DNA from: Cellvibrionales bacterium UBA4495
GTDB taxonomy: Bacteria > Pseudomonadota > Gammaproteobacteria > Pseudomonadales > Porticoccaceae
Reading direction: 5' to 3'
DNA length: 27,547 bases
Assembly (NCBI GenBank): GCA_002388905.1
Contig: DGNJ01000026.1
Span: 1-27,547, forward strand
Both the position numbers and the translations under genes were made by a program. Below are positions 1-7,005 of the stretch, one piece after another (the first letter of the stretch is position 1; the number at the start of each line of letters is the position of its first letter). The notes under the pieces were generated by a model. It was not told the DNA's origin and did not search any database. It saw only the letters and a program-made list of their open reading frames with translations.

Positions 1-153
1 GCCCAATTGCGGATTTTCGGCTGACCAGCCAAAGCGTTTTTCGAGTGCTTTCAGGTAGGCATTACGTTGGGTTTTACCCCATTGTCGCTCTGTATATCGG
101 CCGATGTTTTTCAAGTCATCCTGAGCTCTCGGGGTGACTCTGAATCCGGGCAT
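1..153 (-). CDS. parE: ParE-family toxin, partial (C-terminus beyond left edge)
   Basis: The first 51 codons of a RelE/ParE-superfamily toxin are visible and the frame stays open to the window edge. The start of the protein (MPGFRVTPRAQDDLKNIGRY) and the following TERQWG segment are typical of ParE. In this family such proteins poison DNA gyrase and are neutralised by the cognate ParD. The ATG overlaps the TGA of the upstream parD gene by one base (TGATG), so translation is coupled and antitoxin is made first, as in classical parDE operons. The missing part is only a consequence of the window edge. A RelE-like ribonuclease toxin cannot be fully excluded, but the ParD partner favours ParE. Confidence 0.85.
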   Translation of the reverse strand, partial: MPGFRVTPRAQDDLKNIGRYTERQWGKTQRNAYLKALEKRFGWSAENPQLG

Positions 154-401
154 CAGGCTTCGTTATCCAGATCGTTGATCAGTGTGTCCATCGTGAAATT
201 ATCTATGAACTCATTGGCTCTGGCCTGTTCAGCGCCCTGGGCCAAATGACTCCGTAAAGCATCGAGTTTGCTTTTCCGCTCCTCCATTGCGCGGAGAGCA
301 TCACGAACTACTTCACTGGCGGAACCGTACCGCCCACTAGCAATTTCGTTCTTGATATAGACTTCCCAGTGCTCACCCAGGCTAAGACTTGTCGTTGCCA
401 T
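153..401 (-). CDS. parD: ParD-family antitoxin
   Basis: This 82-residue protein has the ParD layout. The N-terminal ribbon-helix-helix DNA-binding region runs from about residue 3 to 45 and includes SLGEHWEVYIKNEIASGRYG and SASEVVRDALRAMEER. An acidic C-terminal tail follows, which in this family wraps around the toxin. The role is to neutralise ParE and, as a complex, to repress the operon. A GAGGTG ribosome-binding site lies about 5 bases before the ATG. The stop codon overlaps the parE start. A well-placed promoter and palindrome sit directly upstream (entries at 414-464), which fits autoregulation. Confidence 0.9.
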   Translation of the reverse strand: MATTSLSLGEHWEVYIKNEIASGRYGSASEVVRDALRAMEERKSKLDALRSHLAQGAEQARANEFIDNFTMDTLINDLDNEA

Positions 402-413
402 ATCGCACCTCGA

Positions 414-440
414 ATATTCATAATTAACAAAAATGAATAT
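414..440. promoter_or_regulatory. Inverted repeat, likely ParD/ParDE operator
   Basis: ATATTCAT (414-421) and ATGAATAT (433-440) form a perfect 8-bp inverted repeat with an 11-base spacer, 13 bases upstream of the parD start. The distal arm overlaps the predicted -10 box, so a ParD complex bound here would block RNA polymerase. The repeat is seen directly; its use as operator is inferred from how parDE modules are normally regulated. Confidence 0.6.
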
Positions 441-464
441 AGATCAGGGTAAAAAGAAAGGCAA
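436..464 (-). promoter_or_regulatory. Predicted sigma-70 promoter of parDE
   Basis: On the minus strand a -35 box TTGCCT (464-459) and a -10 box TATATT (441-436) are separated by exactly 17 bases. They lie about 35-60 bases upstream of the parD start codon. The -10 box lies inside the operator palindrome. Confidence 0.55.
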
Positions 465-743
465 TCAGTTTTTAATTCTTACGTCTATATGAGCAAACGA
501 GAGTAATTTCTGAGCATGGTATTTTTCATGGTATTACCGTGTATCAGGATAATAACTCATTGAATATAAGAGACAAAAAAGGCTTATTGATAATCGAGTG
601 GGAGTGACAGGTACTAGCAGGTAATGTCTGGCACTGACAAGCATCACAGCTAAGGCATCAAGATCCCGCAGGCAATCAAAAGATTCTATAGAAACGCAGT
701 ATCGCAAGGACGCGACGCATGCCTCACAACGCTGCGGCAAGGA
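465..743. other. Non-coding or decayed DNA left of the transposase relic
   Basis: I see no credible gene here. A 104-codon frame on the minus strand (534-848) has no recognisable motif and overlaps the transposase relic. The only local structure noted is a short direct repeat, CATGGTATT at 515-523 and 527-535. Confidence 0.5.
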
Positions 744-1257
744 ATGCCGCTCCCCGAATCGGGCGTTTGCCGTTACCAGCGCCACTGCCCCGAGCAGACA
801 CATCTCTATCGGATCGTCGACGGGTATTACCCGGCATTCAAGCCCCACCTAGCAGAGCAGGGCAGGCCCCGCGGGGTTATGTGCGACGGAAATTCGAATC
901 ACTCTGATCCAGCGGATTGGGTCCGCGATAAATCCAAATATCAACTTCCACATGCTGTTTCTGGACGGGGGTGTACGTCGATGATCACCCCGGTTCCGCT
1001 GGATCAAGCCGTCGACCGGCCAGGAAGTCACCCAACTGGCGAATACTATTGCCCACCGGGTCGGGGCGATATCAGGAACAGCAGGGCCTACTGCCGAAAA
1101 TAGCTACCTGAGCGGGGATCCGGTAGACGACGATCCAATGTGCCAATTGTGCGGTCATTCGGTCAGGTATCCCGTCGCCGTGGGACCGCCGGCCGGGCGC
1201 AAGGTGGTCCGCCTGCATCACCTGAAGGAACAGGGTGAATACAAGGACGCGTTTTGA
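744..1257 (+). pseudogene. Degenerate IS91-family transposase relic
   Basis: Three frames must be joined to follow the protein. Frame 1 (about 771-865) reads YQRHCPEQTHLYRIVDGYYP and then the AFKPHLAEQGR segment, matching the N-terminus of IS91-type transposases. After a frameshift, 866-907 reads APRGYVRRKFESL and stops at a TGA. A third frame from 910 reads QRIGSAINPNINFHMLFLDG, the conserved central motif usually seen as QRFGSALNLNIHFHMLFLDG. It is interrupted by a TGA at 982-984 and then continues through RFRWIKPSTGQEVTQLANTI, ENSYLSGDPVDDDP, GHSVRYPVAVGPPAGRKVVR and a TGA at 1255. The zinc-finger region and much of the middle (FESL joins directly to QRIGS) and the usual C-terminus are missing. 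This is a dead HUH/Y2-type rolling-circle transposase. The family assignment is from memory of conserved motifs. Confidence 0.78.
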
Positions 1258-1482
1258 TTACCCGAGAACCGGGGTCCGCCGCCAACGAGCTTATTGTGTT
1301 AGGAAAATGTGTTCGTGAATCACAAGGATGGTGCCGGCGACACCAGGCAAGGGTGGCGCTCGGCTGACGGATTGGTATGAGGAAGGTACTGGGCCGGAAT
1401 CCGAACGACTTTGCTAATAAAGCCGCAGCATCAGGTGAGATTGACTACTGCTGGCCTTGAATTGACCGGGTGTCTGTGGTCT
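1258..1482. other. Decayed DNA between transposase relic and terminal-like repeat
   Basis: No open frame here resembles a known protein. By position it is probably the 3' part of the same decayed insertion element. Confidence 0.35.
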
Positions 1483-1523
1483 GGTACGAGTGGTGTTTCG
1501 GTGAAAAGTGGGTTTATACTTCC
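1483..1523 (+). repeat. Terminal-like repeat copy 1 (partner at 21935-21974)
   Basis: This 41-base stretch matches 21935-21974 at about 33 positions by manual alignment with one gap. The shared core includes GTGGT, GTGAAAAG, GGGTT and ATACT. Both copies lie on the plus strand, a few hundred bases downstream of IS91-like transposase relics. This copy ends two bases before recognisable tannase homology begins. It may be the end of the insertion element. Confidence 0.4.
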
Positions 1524-1524
1524 G

Positions 1525-1766
1525 ATTGAATGGGTTGAAGAGGATAAAGCCCCGGCTGAAATTGTCACTCATCGTGGCGAAAAAGCCGAAATGTTATTCG
1601 CCGCCCCCGACACACGAACCGCAACAGGCGTGGTGGTTCCCCCTCAACCGGCAGCGACCGTGACTTCCTGCTGTGTTCATTTCCAAAGATCACCAAGTTC
1701 AAGGGCAAGGAAGGCAATGAAATGGACGTCGCCAACTGATCCTGCAAAGTAGTCCGTACGACATAA
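1525..1766 (+). pseudogene. C-terminal relic of a second tannase-family esterase
   Basis: The frame from 1525 reads IEWVEEDKAPAEIVTHRG and TATGVVVPP. After a one-base shift at a C run near 1638 it continues with STGSDRDFLLCSFPKITKF and GNEMDVAN, then TGA, then SCK. This aligns end to end with residues about 467-547 of the intact esterase just downstream: INWVEKGETPGPVEMHSG, ESGVVIPP, SRDFLVCPWG, ENWSCQKK. The final conserved Trp codon has become a TGA (1737-1739). Only the last 80 or so residues survive, without the catalytic Ser, Asp or His. The fragment begins right where the terminal-like repeat ends, so the mobile element probably removed the rest. Confidence 0.75.
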
Positions 1767-1803
1767 TTAAACGAAACTCGTGCATACGAAGAGGTAGAGA
1801 AAA

Positions 1804-3453
1804 ATGTCTAAGAAGATCAAGCATTCAAGCGGAGCGGGGTTTGTCAGAACCTTGACTTTTGGTGCCGCTATCTGCGGCATGGGTGCAGTGGCAAACGCGG
1901 GCGACTGTAGTATTGATGCGATTCAGGCCATGGTCGGGTCCGATACAACCATCACCTCGGCTGCGCCGACGGCCGAGCCGGCACCGCACTGTCGTATTGA
2001 CGGCTATGTAACCACTACCGATCCCGGACCGAACAAGAACAATTTCCGGTTGCAGCTTCCAGATGAGTGGAACAATCGCTTTTATTTCATAGGCATGGGC
2101 GGTTCCGCAGGCTACGTACCGACTGACTCCCAAATTCCTTCGGGTAACCCAGTTGCGGCGGGGTTTGCAGTCGCGGGAACCGATACGGGACATCAGGCAC
2201 ATCTGCTTGATTGGAGTTTTTTGGACGATCCGGCTCAACGCGTCGATCACATTCATCGCGGCGCCCATGTGGTTACAGTTGCAACACAAAAAATCACCAA
2301 GGCTTATTATGACGCCGACAAGCTCTATCGCTATCACTCAGGATGCTCCGGTGGTGGCCGCATGGGCATGGAAGCCATTAAGAAGCATCCTGAGGATTAT
2401 GACGGTGTGCTGCTTGGATGGCCTGGTGGCCGCTGGCCGGAAGGTAAACCGCCGACACCTTATACCGGTCAAGCCTTCACAATCATGGTCCGTGAAATGA
2501 CACGCGAACCTGGTTCTTGGCTTTCGCCTGCGAAGCTAAAACTTGCTGAAGAAAAGGTTACTGAAGCCTGCGACATGACCGATGGGGCCAATGACGGTGT
2601 CATCTGGGATCACACAAAGTGTGAATTTGACTTCAGCACATTGCAGTGTGAGGCTGGCGACGGTCCGGAATGTCTTACACAGCCTGAAATTACGAGCATC
2701 AACAACCTGCTCCACAATACGTCTATGCCTATTTCAAATATGACTCAGTGGTCAGGTTTTCTTGGCCGCGTTGCACCACCTTGGTCCCCTGAACCTTCGG
2801 TTGAAAATATGCCAAAAGCATCCGGCGCTCATGTAATTCTCACCACCTGGGCCAGAACATTCCTCAACCAGCCAGATCGTGATGTCATTAAAGATCCTCT
2901 GACAACAGAAGAACTGGAAAGAATGAACGAGATCCGGGCAGAAATGGATTTTGGTGACCCTGAACCGGCTGACCTTAGCGGTTTGAAAAAAGCCGGGGGT
3001 AAGGCGATCTTCTTTGCCGGCGTTAGCGACCCTTGCTGCTCTAACATCGCGAATAAAAATTGGCTCAATGACGTCGCGGACAATATGGGCGGGAAAGACA
3101 AACTCGCCCAGTTTGTAACATTTTACGACGTTCCTGGTTGGGGTCACTGTGGTGGAGGTACGGGGCCCGGTGACGGCGCAGACCGGCTTTTGCAGGAACT
3201 TATTAATTGGGTTGAAAAAGGCGAAACGCCTGGACCAGTTGAAATGCATAGCGGCGCTGACCGAACCAAGCCGATATTCAACACCGACAACGAATTGGCC
3301 ACAGAATCAGGCGTTGTAATTCCGCCTCCGGAGGGTGGCTCCCGTGATTTCTTGGTCTGCCCATGGGGCCAGGTTTCTGTGTTTGACCAGTCGAAAGCCA
3401 ATGTTCCGGGTGCGGTTAATGAGGCTGAAAACTGGTCCTGCCAGAAGAAGTAG
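1804..3453 (+). CDS. Secreted tannase/feruloyl-esterase family hydrolase
   Basis: This 549-residue protein begins with a Sec signal peptide, probably cleaved after ANA at about residue 32. It has the tannase-family (PF07519-type) CS-D-HC arrangement. The nucleophile motif is GCSGGGRMGM with Cys181-Ser182, the acid is Asp409 in GVSDPCC, and the base is His448-Cys449 in GWGHCGGG. In this family the two Cys form a disulfide that joins Ser and His. The lid segment CDMTDGANDGVIWD (about residues 255-270) resembles the family's calcium-binding loop. The enzyme should hydrolyse ester bonds of phenolic or other acyl esters outside the cytoplasm; the substrate cannot be told from sequence. AGAGGTAGAG precedes the ATG. 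A degraded paralogue lies directly upstream. The gene appears monocistronic. Confidence 0.88.
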   Translation: MSKKIKHSSGAGFVRTLTFGAAICGMGAVANAGDCSIDAIQAMVGSDTTITSAAPTAEPAPHCRIDGYVTTTDPGPNKNNFRLQLPDEWNNRFYFIGMGGSAGYVPTDSQIPSGNPVAAGFAVAGTDTGHQAHLLDWSFLDDPAQRVDHIHRGAHVVTVATQKITKAYYDADKLYRYHSGCSGGGRMGMEAIKKHPEDYDGVLLGWPGGRWPEGKPPTPYTGQAFTIMVREMTREPGSWLSPAKLKLAEEKVTEACDMTDGANDGVIWDHTKCEFDFSTLQCEAGDGPECLTQPEITSINNLLHNTSMPISNMTQWSGFLGRVAPPWSPEPSVENMPKASGAHVILTTWARTFLNQPDRDVIKDPLTTEELERMNEIRAEMDFGDPEPADLSGLKKAGGKAIFFAGVSDPCCSNIANKNWLNDVADNMGGKDKLAQFVTFYDVPGWGHCGGGTGPGDGADRLLQELINWVEKGETPGPVEMHSGADRTKPIFNTDNELATESGVVIPPPEGGSRDFLVCPWGQVSVFDQSKANVPGAVNEAENWSCQKK

Positions 3454-3627
3454 TCGGCCCCGTTACCAGCTCAAGCCGCCGGCAACTATTGAGTGGGAAT
3501 AGGGTGATATATGTCGACAGAGCGGCGATCGAACGCTACCAATGACTTGGATGCGACTGGTCAGTTTGCGCTTTTTTAAGGTTGCGTTCTGATAGTATCT
3601 GAAGTCGTCTTGCTCAACCCAAGGAAA

Positions 3628-3656
3628 GACCCGGACCTAATACGACCATCCGGGTC
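3628..3656 (+). terminator. Candidate terminator hairpin after the esterase gene
   Basis: GACCCGGA (3628-3635) and TCCGGGTC (3649-3656) form a perfect 8-bp stem with a 13-base loop. It lies 175 bases past the esterase stop. The following TGATCGTTCAATCTTCC is only moderately T-rich, so termination is uncertain. Confidence 0.4.
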
Positions 3657-3755
3657 TGATCGTTCAATCTTCCTCCTTCGCATCCAGGCCAGGCGTTTGC
3701 TCAGGGCTCCTTCCCGCACGTTTTTGTTTCTATAAGAGATCAGATGTGAACCATT

Positions 3756-3782
3756 ATCGCTCGCTTCTCAGTATATCGCTCG
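3756..3782. repeat. Direct repeat ATCGCTCG x2 upstream of the copper block
   Basis: ATCGCTCG occurs at 3756-3763 and 3775-3782, a 19-base period, 87-113 bases before the proposed first gene of the copper block. Response regulators often bind spaced repeats, so it may be a regulatory site. No CopR or CusR site is recognised with certainty. Confidence 0.25.
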
Positions 3783-3868
3783 ACTGGGATGTGGCGGTGG
3801 GTAATGGAAGCGTGATCTGAAGAGTCATGTGCTGTGCCTGCCGTAAAAAATCCGCTAATATAAGCAAT

Positions 3869-4267
3869 ATGAATCGCGAATTGATGACTGGTATGGTGTC
3901 GTCCCAGCGCCTAGTTTTTCTGTTGCTGCTCTGGTTCTGTGCCCAGCAAGTATGGGCGGCGGTTCCCATAGGGGCGCACGAGGTCTCCGGGGCTGATACC
4001 GATCACTCGGACATGGTGGCCACTCACCAGGGCGAGGGCATTCCCGCTGTCCCGTCATTCCACGATCATTCCGCGGAGGGAGGCGTGGAGGAATCCTGCT
4101 GTCCCACCAGTTGCCAGTGCGCGATCAGCCACTGCCTGTCCGCCATCGCCCTCCAGCAACTGCGTGTTCCCGTGTTATCGCCCTCACCGGATGAACGGGG
4201 CCTATACGCCTTTTCCATTCCTTCCGCACCTGTTTTTCCTCTGCTGCGACCTCCCATTGCGATCTGA
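3869..4267 (+). CDS. Small secreted His/Cys-rich metal-associated protein with RPPIA tail
   Basis: With the start at 3869 this is a 132-residue protein. It has a signal peptide (hydrophobic VFLLLLWFCAQQVWA, cleavage near residue 30) and a His-rich part (HEV, DTDHSDM, FHDHSAE). A Cys cluster follows, with Cys at about 77, 78, 82, 84 and 89 (SCCPTSCQCAISHC), and the C-terminus is PVFPLLRPPIAI. It lies 74 bases before copA on the same strand, so it probably opens the copper operon. A periplasmic copper-binding or copper-sensing accessory role, like the CopL-type small proteins of other copper operons, is inferred from composition and position only. The start is uncertain: an upstream ATG (3827) and downstream ATGs (3884, 3893) share the frame and none has a strong ribosome-binding site. 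A protein with the same layout and tail lies at 15912-16268. Confidence 0.7.
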   Translation: MNRELMTGMVSSQRLVFLLLLWFCAQQVWAAVPIGAHEVSGADTDHSDMVATHQGEGIPAVPSFHDHSAEGGVEESCCPTSCQCAISHCLSAIALQQLRVPVLSPSPDERGLYAFSIPSAPVFPLLRPPIAI

Positions 4268-4341
4268 TTAGAAGCTTTTCAATGGATGTTGTCCCGCACC
4301 GGGATTGCATCCAAATTCAGACTTGCCATGAGGAAACAGCA

Positions 4342-6135
4342 ATGCCACAGAATTTATTGCGCAGCCGCCGGGCGTTTCTCGGCCGGCTTGCGGCCCTGGG
4401 CGGCGCGGGGGCGCTCGCTTCCCTGCTGCCCCTGCCCGCACTGGGAGCACTGACCCGTCCGGCCCAGCGAACGCCCGCCGATACGGTGATGGATCTGGCC
4501 ATTCGCCGCCAGACCCTAGACATAGCCGGCGCCAAAGCCAGTGGGCTCACCATCAACGGCTCCATTCCCGGCCCGGTGGTGGAGTTGTACGAGGGGCAGG
4601 AAGCGGCATTGCGAGTGACCAACCATCTGCAAGAAGATACCTCCATCCACTGGCACGGCATCCTCCTTCCTTTTGAGATGGATGGGGTGCCCGGGGTGGG
4701 CTTCCCCGGCATCAGGCCCGGCGAAACCTTCGAGGCCCGGTTTCCGGTGCGTCAGTACGGCACCTACTGGTACCACAGTCACTCCGGTCTGCAGGAGCAG
4801 ATCGGCGTCTATGGACCGCTGATTGTTCATCCCGCCGAGCCCGATCCCTTCAGCTACCAGCGGGATTACGTGGTGATGCTCTCGGACTGGACCTTCGATG
4901 ACCCCCATCACATCCTTGCCAACCTCAAGAAGATGAGCGACTACTACAATTTCCACCAGCAAACGGTAATGGATCTTGTCGAGGAGGGAGCGCGGGGCGA
5001 TTTCGGTCAGGCTTTGCGGGATCGGCTGGCCTGGGACCGGATGCGGATGATGCCTTCCGACATCGCCGATGTTACCGGCCATACCTACACCTACCTGATG
5101 AACGGCCTGTCGGCGGCGGGCAACTGGACCGGGCTTTTCAACCCGGGCGAAACCGTGCGCCTGCGTTTTATCAATGGTTCGGCCATGAGTTATTTCAATA
5201 TACGCGTTCCCGGCCTTGCCATGACCGTGGTCCAGGCCGATGGCCAGAACGTGCAGCCGGTGGAGATCGACGAGTTCCAGGTCGGCGTCGCGGAGACCCT
5301 CGATGTACTGGTCCGCCCCGATGAGGAGAAGCCCTACACGGTGATGGCAGAATCCATGGACCGCAGCGGTTATGTTCGCGGCACCCTGGCGCCCCGCGCG
5401 GGCATGGAGGCGCCGGTGCCAGCCCTGCGGGAGCCACCCCGGCGTACCATGGTGGATATGGGCATGGCCCATGGAGAAGCGACTAAAAAAGCAGAAATGG
5501 AAGATAAATCCACAGGCGGTCATACAGATCATGGCATGGCCCACGGAGGTCACCGCCAGCCTATGGAACAGGGCGAGAGTGGGGGTAGGGCCATGGCTTC
5601 GGTCGGTCCGATCATTGCCCGGCACGGACCGGAGCGGCACGGCCCCGGCAATATCACGGTTGCCCAGGTCCAGCGGGACCGGCTGGCGGAACCGGGCACC
5701 GGCCTGGAAAACCTTCCCCACCGGGTGCTGTCCTACGCCCAGCTGCGCAACGTCAAACCCATGGCGGACAAGCGGAAGCCGTCGCAAACCATCGAGCTTC
5801 ACCTGACCGGCAACATGGAGCGCTACATGTGGTCCTTCGATGGTGTGCGCTTTCACGAGGTCAGGGACACCATCCACTTTCCCTATGGCGAGCGCATCCG
5901 CCTGATCCTGGTTAACGACACCATGATGGAACATCCTATCCACCTTCACGGCATGTTCATGGAGCTGGAAAACGGCCAGGGCGATCACCTGCCGTTCAAG
6001 CACACCGTCAGCGTCAAGCCCGCCGAGCGGCTCTCCCTGCTGATCACCGCGGACGAGCCCGGGCGCTGGGCCTTTCACTGCCATTTCCTTTATCACATGG
6101 ATATGGGCATGTTCCGCGTTGTGGAGGTGAAATAA
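4342..6135 (+). CDS. copA: Copper resistance multicopper oxidase CopA
   Basis: This 597-residue periplasmic multicopper oxidase carries a Tat signal (SRRAFLGRL near residue 8). All four copper-ligand motifs are present: HWHG at 103-106, HSH at 145-147, HPIHLH at 531-536, and HCHFLYHMDMGM from 579, with type-1 ligands Cys580, His585 and Met590. Three cupredoxin domains are expected, as in PcoA/CopA, which oxidise Cu(I) and bind copper in the periplasm. Between about residues 370 and 410 lies a Met/His-rich linker (MGMAHGEATKKAEMEDKSTG, then HTDHGMAHGGH), a likely extra copper-binding loop. The start at 4342 is preferred over an in-frame ATG at 4282 because GAGGA lies 7 bases upstream and the Tat signal then sits at the N-terminus. 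The stop overlaps the copB start (TAATG). Confidence 0.95.
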   Translation: MPQNLLRSRRAFLGRLAALGGAGALASLLPLPALGALTRPAQRTPADTVMDLAIRRQTLDIAGAKASGLTINGSIPGPVVELYEGQEAALRVTNHLQEDTSIHWHGILLPFEMDGVPGVGFPGIRPGETFEARFPVRQYGTYWYHSHSGLQEQIGVYGPLIVHPAEPDPFSYQRDYVVMLSDWTFDDPHHILANLKKMSDYYNFHQQTVMDLVEEGARGDFGQALRDRLAWDRMRMMPSDIADVTGHTYTYLMNGLSAAGNWTGLFNPGETVRLRFINGSAMSYFNIRVPGLAMTVVQADGQNVQPVEIDEFQVGVAETLDVLVRPDEEKPYTVMAESMDRSGYVRGTLAPRAGMEAPVPALREPPRRTMVDMGMAHGEATKKAEMEDKSTGGHTDHGMAHGGHRQPMEQGESGGRAMASVGPIIARHGPERHGPGNITVAQVQRDRLAEPGTGLENLPHRVLSYAQLRNVKPMADKRKPSQTIELHLTGNMERYMWSFDGVRFHEVRDTIHFPYGERIRLILVNDTMMEHPIHLHGMFMELENGQGDHLPFKHTVSVKPAERLSLLITADEPGRWAFHCHFLYHMDMGMFRVVEVK

Positions 6136-6905
6136 TGATGAACCGGATGAAACTGACTTTCACGGGAGTGCTGGCGTCTGTTTTGGCTTCACTGTCTTCA
6201 GGCGGATGGGCCGGGGAGGAAACCATCAACCCGGCGACCGGTTCACCCCGCGCCTGGGGCGAGCCGGTAATGGAGGACCGCTTCGGGCAACTGCTGGTCG
6301 ACCGCCTGGAGGCGGGTTTTGCCGAAGAACAGGATACGCAGGTGTGGGATGCCCAGGCCTGGTACGGTGGGGCCTACCACAAACTCTGGCTCAAGAGCGA
6401 GGGGGAGGGCGAGCAGGGCGAAGCCCTGGAATCCGCCGAACTCCAGGCGCTGTACAGCCGAACCCTGACGGCGTTCTGGGACTTTCAAGTCGGCGCCCGC
6501 CACGATTTCCGCCCCGACCCGGAGCGCAGCTTTCTGGTTCTGGGCCTGCAGGGACTGGCACCCTACAAATTCGAGGTGGACACCGCGATGTTCGTGAGTG
6601 ACGAGGGCGACGCCAGTCTGCGGATGGAGGCGGAGTACGATTTGCGGATCACCCAGCGGTTGGTCCTTCAGCCGCGCTTGGAGCTGAATGCGGCGTTTTC
6701 AGACGTTCCCGAGTACGGCCTGGGCGCCGGCATTAACGAGACCGAACTGGGCATCAGGTTGCGCTACGAGATTCGTCGGGAGTTCGCACCCTACCTGGGC
6801 GTGCAGTGGAAAAAACTCTACGGCGAGACCGGGGACCTGGCCCGGGAAGAGGGCGAGCCCACATCGGTGACGTCGCTGGTGGCGGGCGTCCGCTTCTGGT
6901 TCTGA
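6135..6905 (+). CDS. copB: Copper resistance outer-membrane protein CopB
   Basis: This 256-residue protein has a signal peptide (cleavage near WAG, residue 26) followed by the CopB/PcoB family sequence. Recognisable parts are VDRLEAGF, DAQAWYGGAYHKLWLKSEGE, ELQALYSRTLTAFWDFQVGA and RHDFRPDPERSFLVLGLQGL. It ends in GVRFWF, the terminal aromatic residue expected of an outer-membrane beta-barrel. CopB is thought to help copper handling across the outer membrane together with CopA. This is a short version: the Met/His-rich N-terminal repeats of Pseudomonas CopB are absent, while CopA here carries such a segment. The ATG overlaps the copA stop by one base and a second ATG follows directly. Confidence 0.92.
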   Translation: MMNRMKLTFTGVLASVLASLSSGGWAGEETINPATGSPRAWGEPVMEDRFGQLLVDRLEAGFAEEQDTQVWDAQAWYGGAYHKLWLKSEGEGEQGEALESAELQALYSRTLTAFWDFQVGARHDFRPDPERSFLVLGLQGLAPYKFEVDTAMFVSDEGDASLRMEAEYDLRITQRLVLQPRLELNAAFSDVPEYGLGAGINETELGIRLRYEIRREFAPYLGVQWKKLYGETGDLAREEGEPTSVTSLVAGVRFWF

Positions 6906-7005
6906 GCAGGCTGTCGGGGCCATGGAAGGCTCCATCGGCACTGTTCCAAGTGTTCTATTGTACTGGGGTAAACAGGCCCTGAGACACCAATGACCCGGAG
7001 GAGTT

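Larger units (their letters stand above)
3454..3868. other. Intergenic region upstream of the copper block
   Basis: This roughly 400-base gap holds a hairpin (3628-3656) and a pair of 8-bp direct repeats (3756-3782). A 22-codon frame from 3511 to 3579 (MSTERRSNATNDLDATGQFA...) is too short to call. I see no other gene. Confidence 0.5.

Noticed and set aside
534..848. A 104-codon minus-strand frame in the left intergenic region
   Set aside because: It has no recognisable motif and no good ribosome-binding site, and it overlaps the transposase relic on the other strand.
4516..6096. A 526-codon open frame on the minus strand opposite copA
   Set aside because: It lies entirely within copA, has no recognisable motif or upstream signal, and long antisense frames are common in GC-rich genes.
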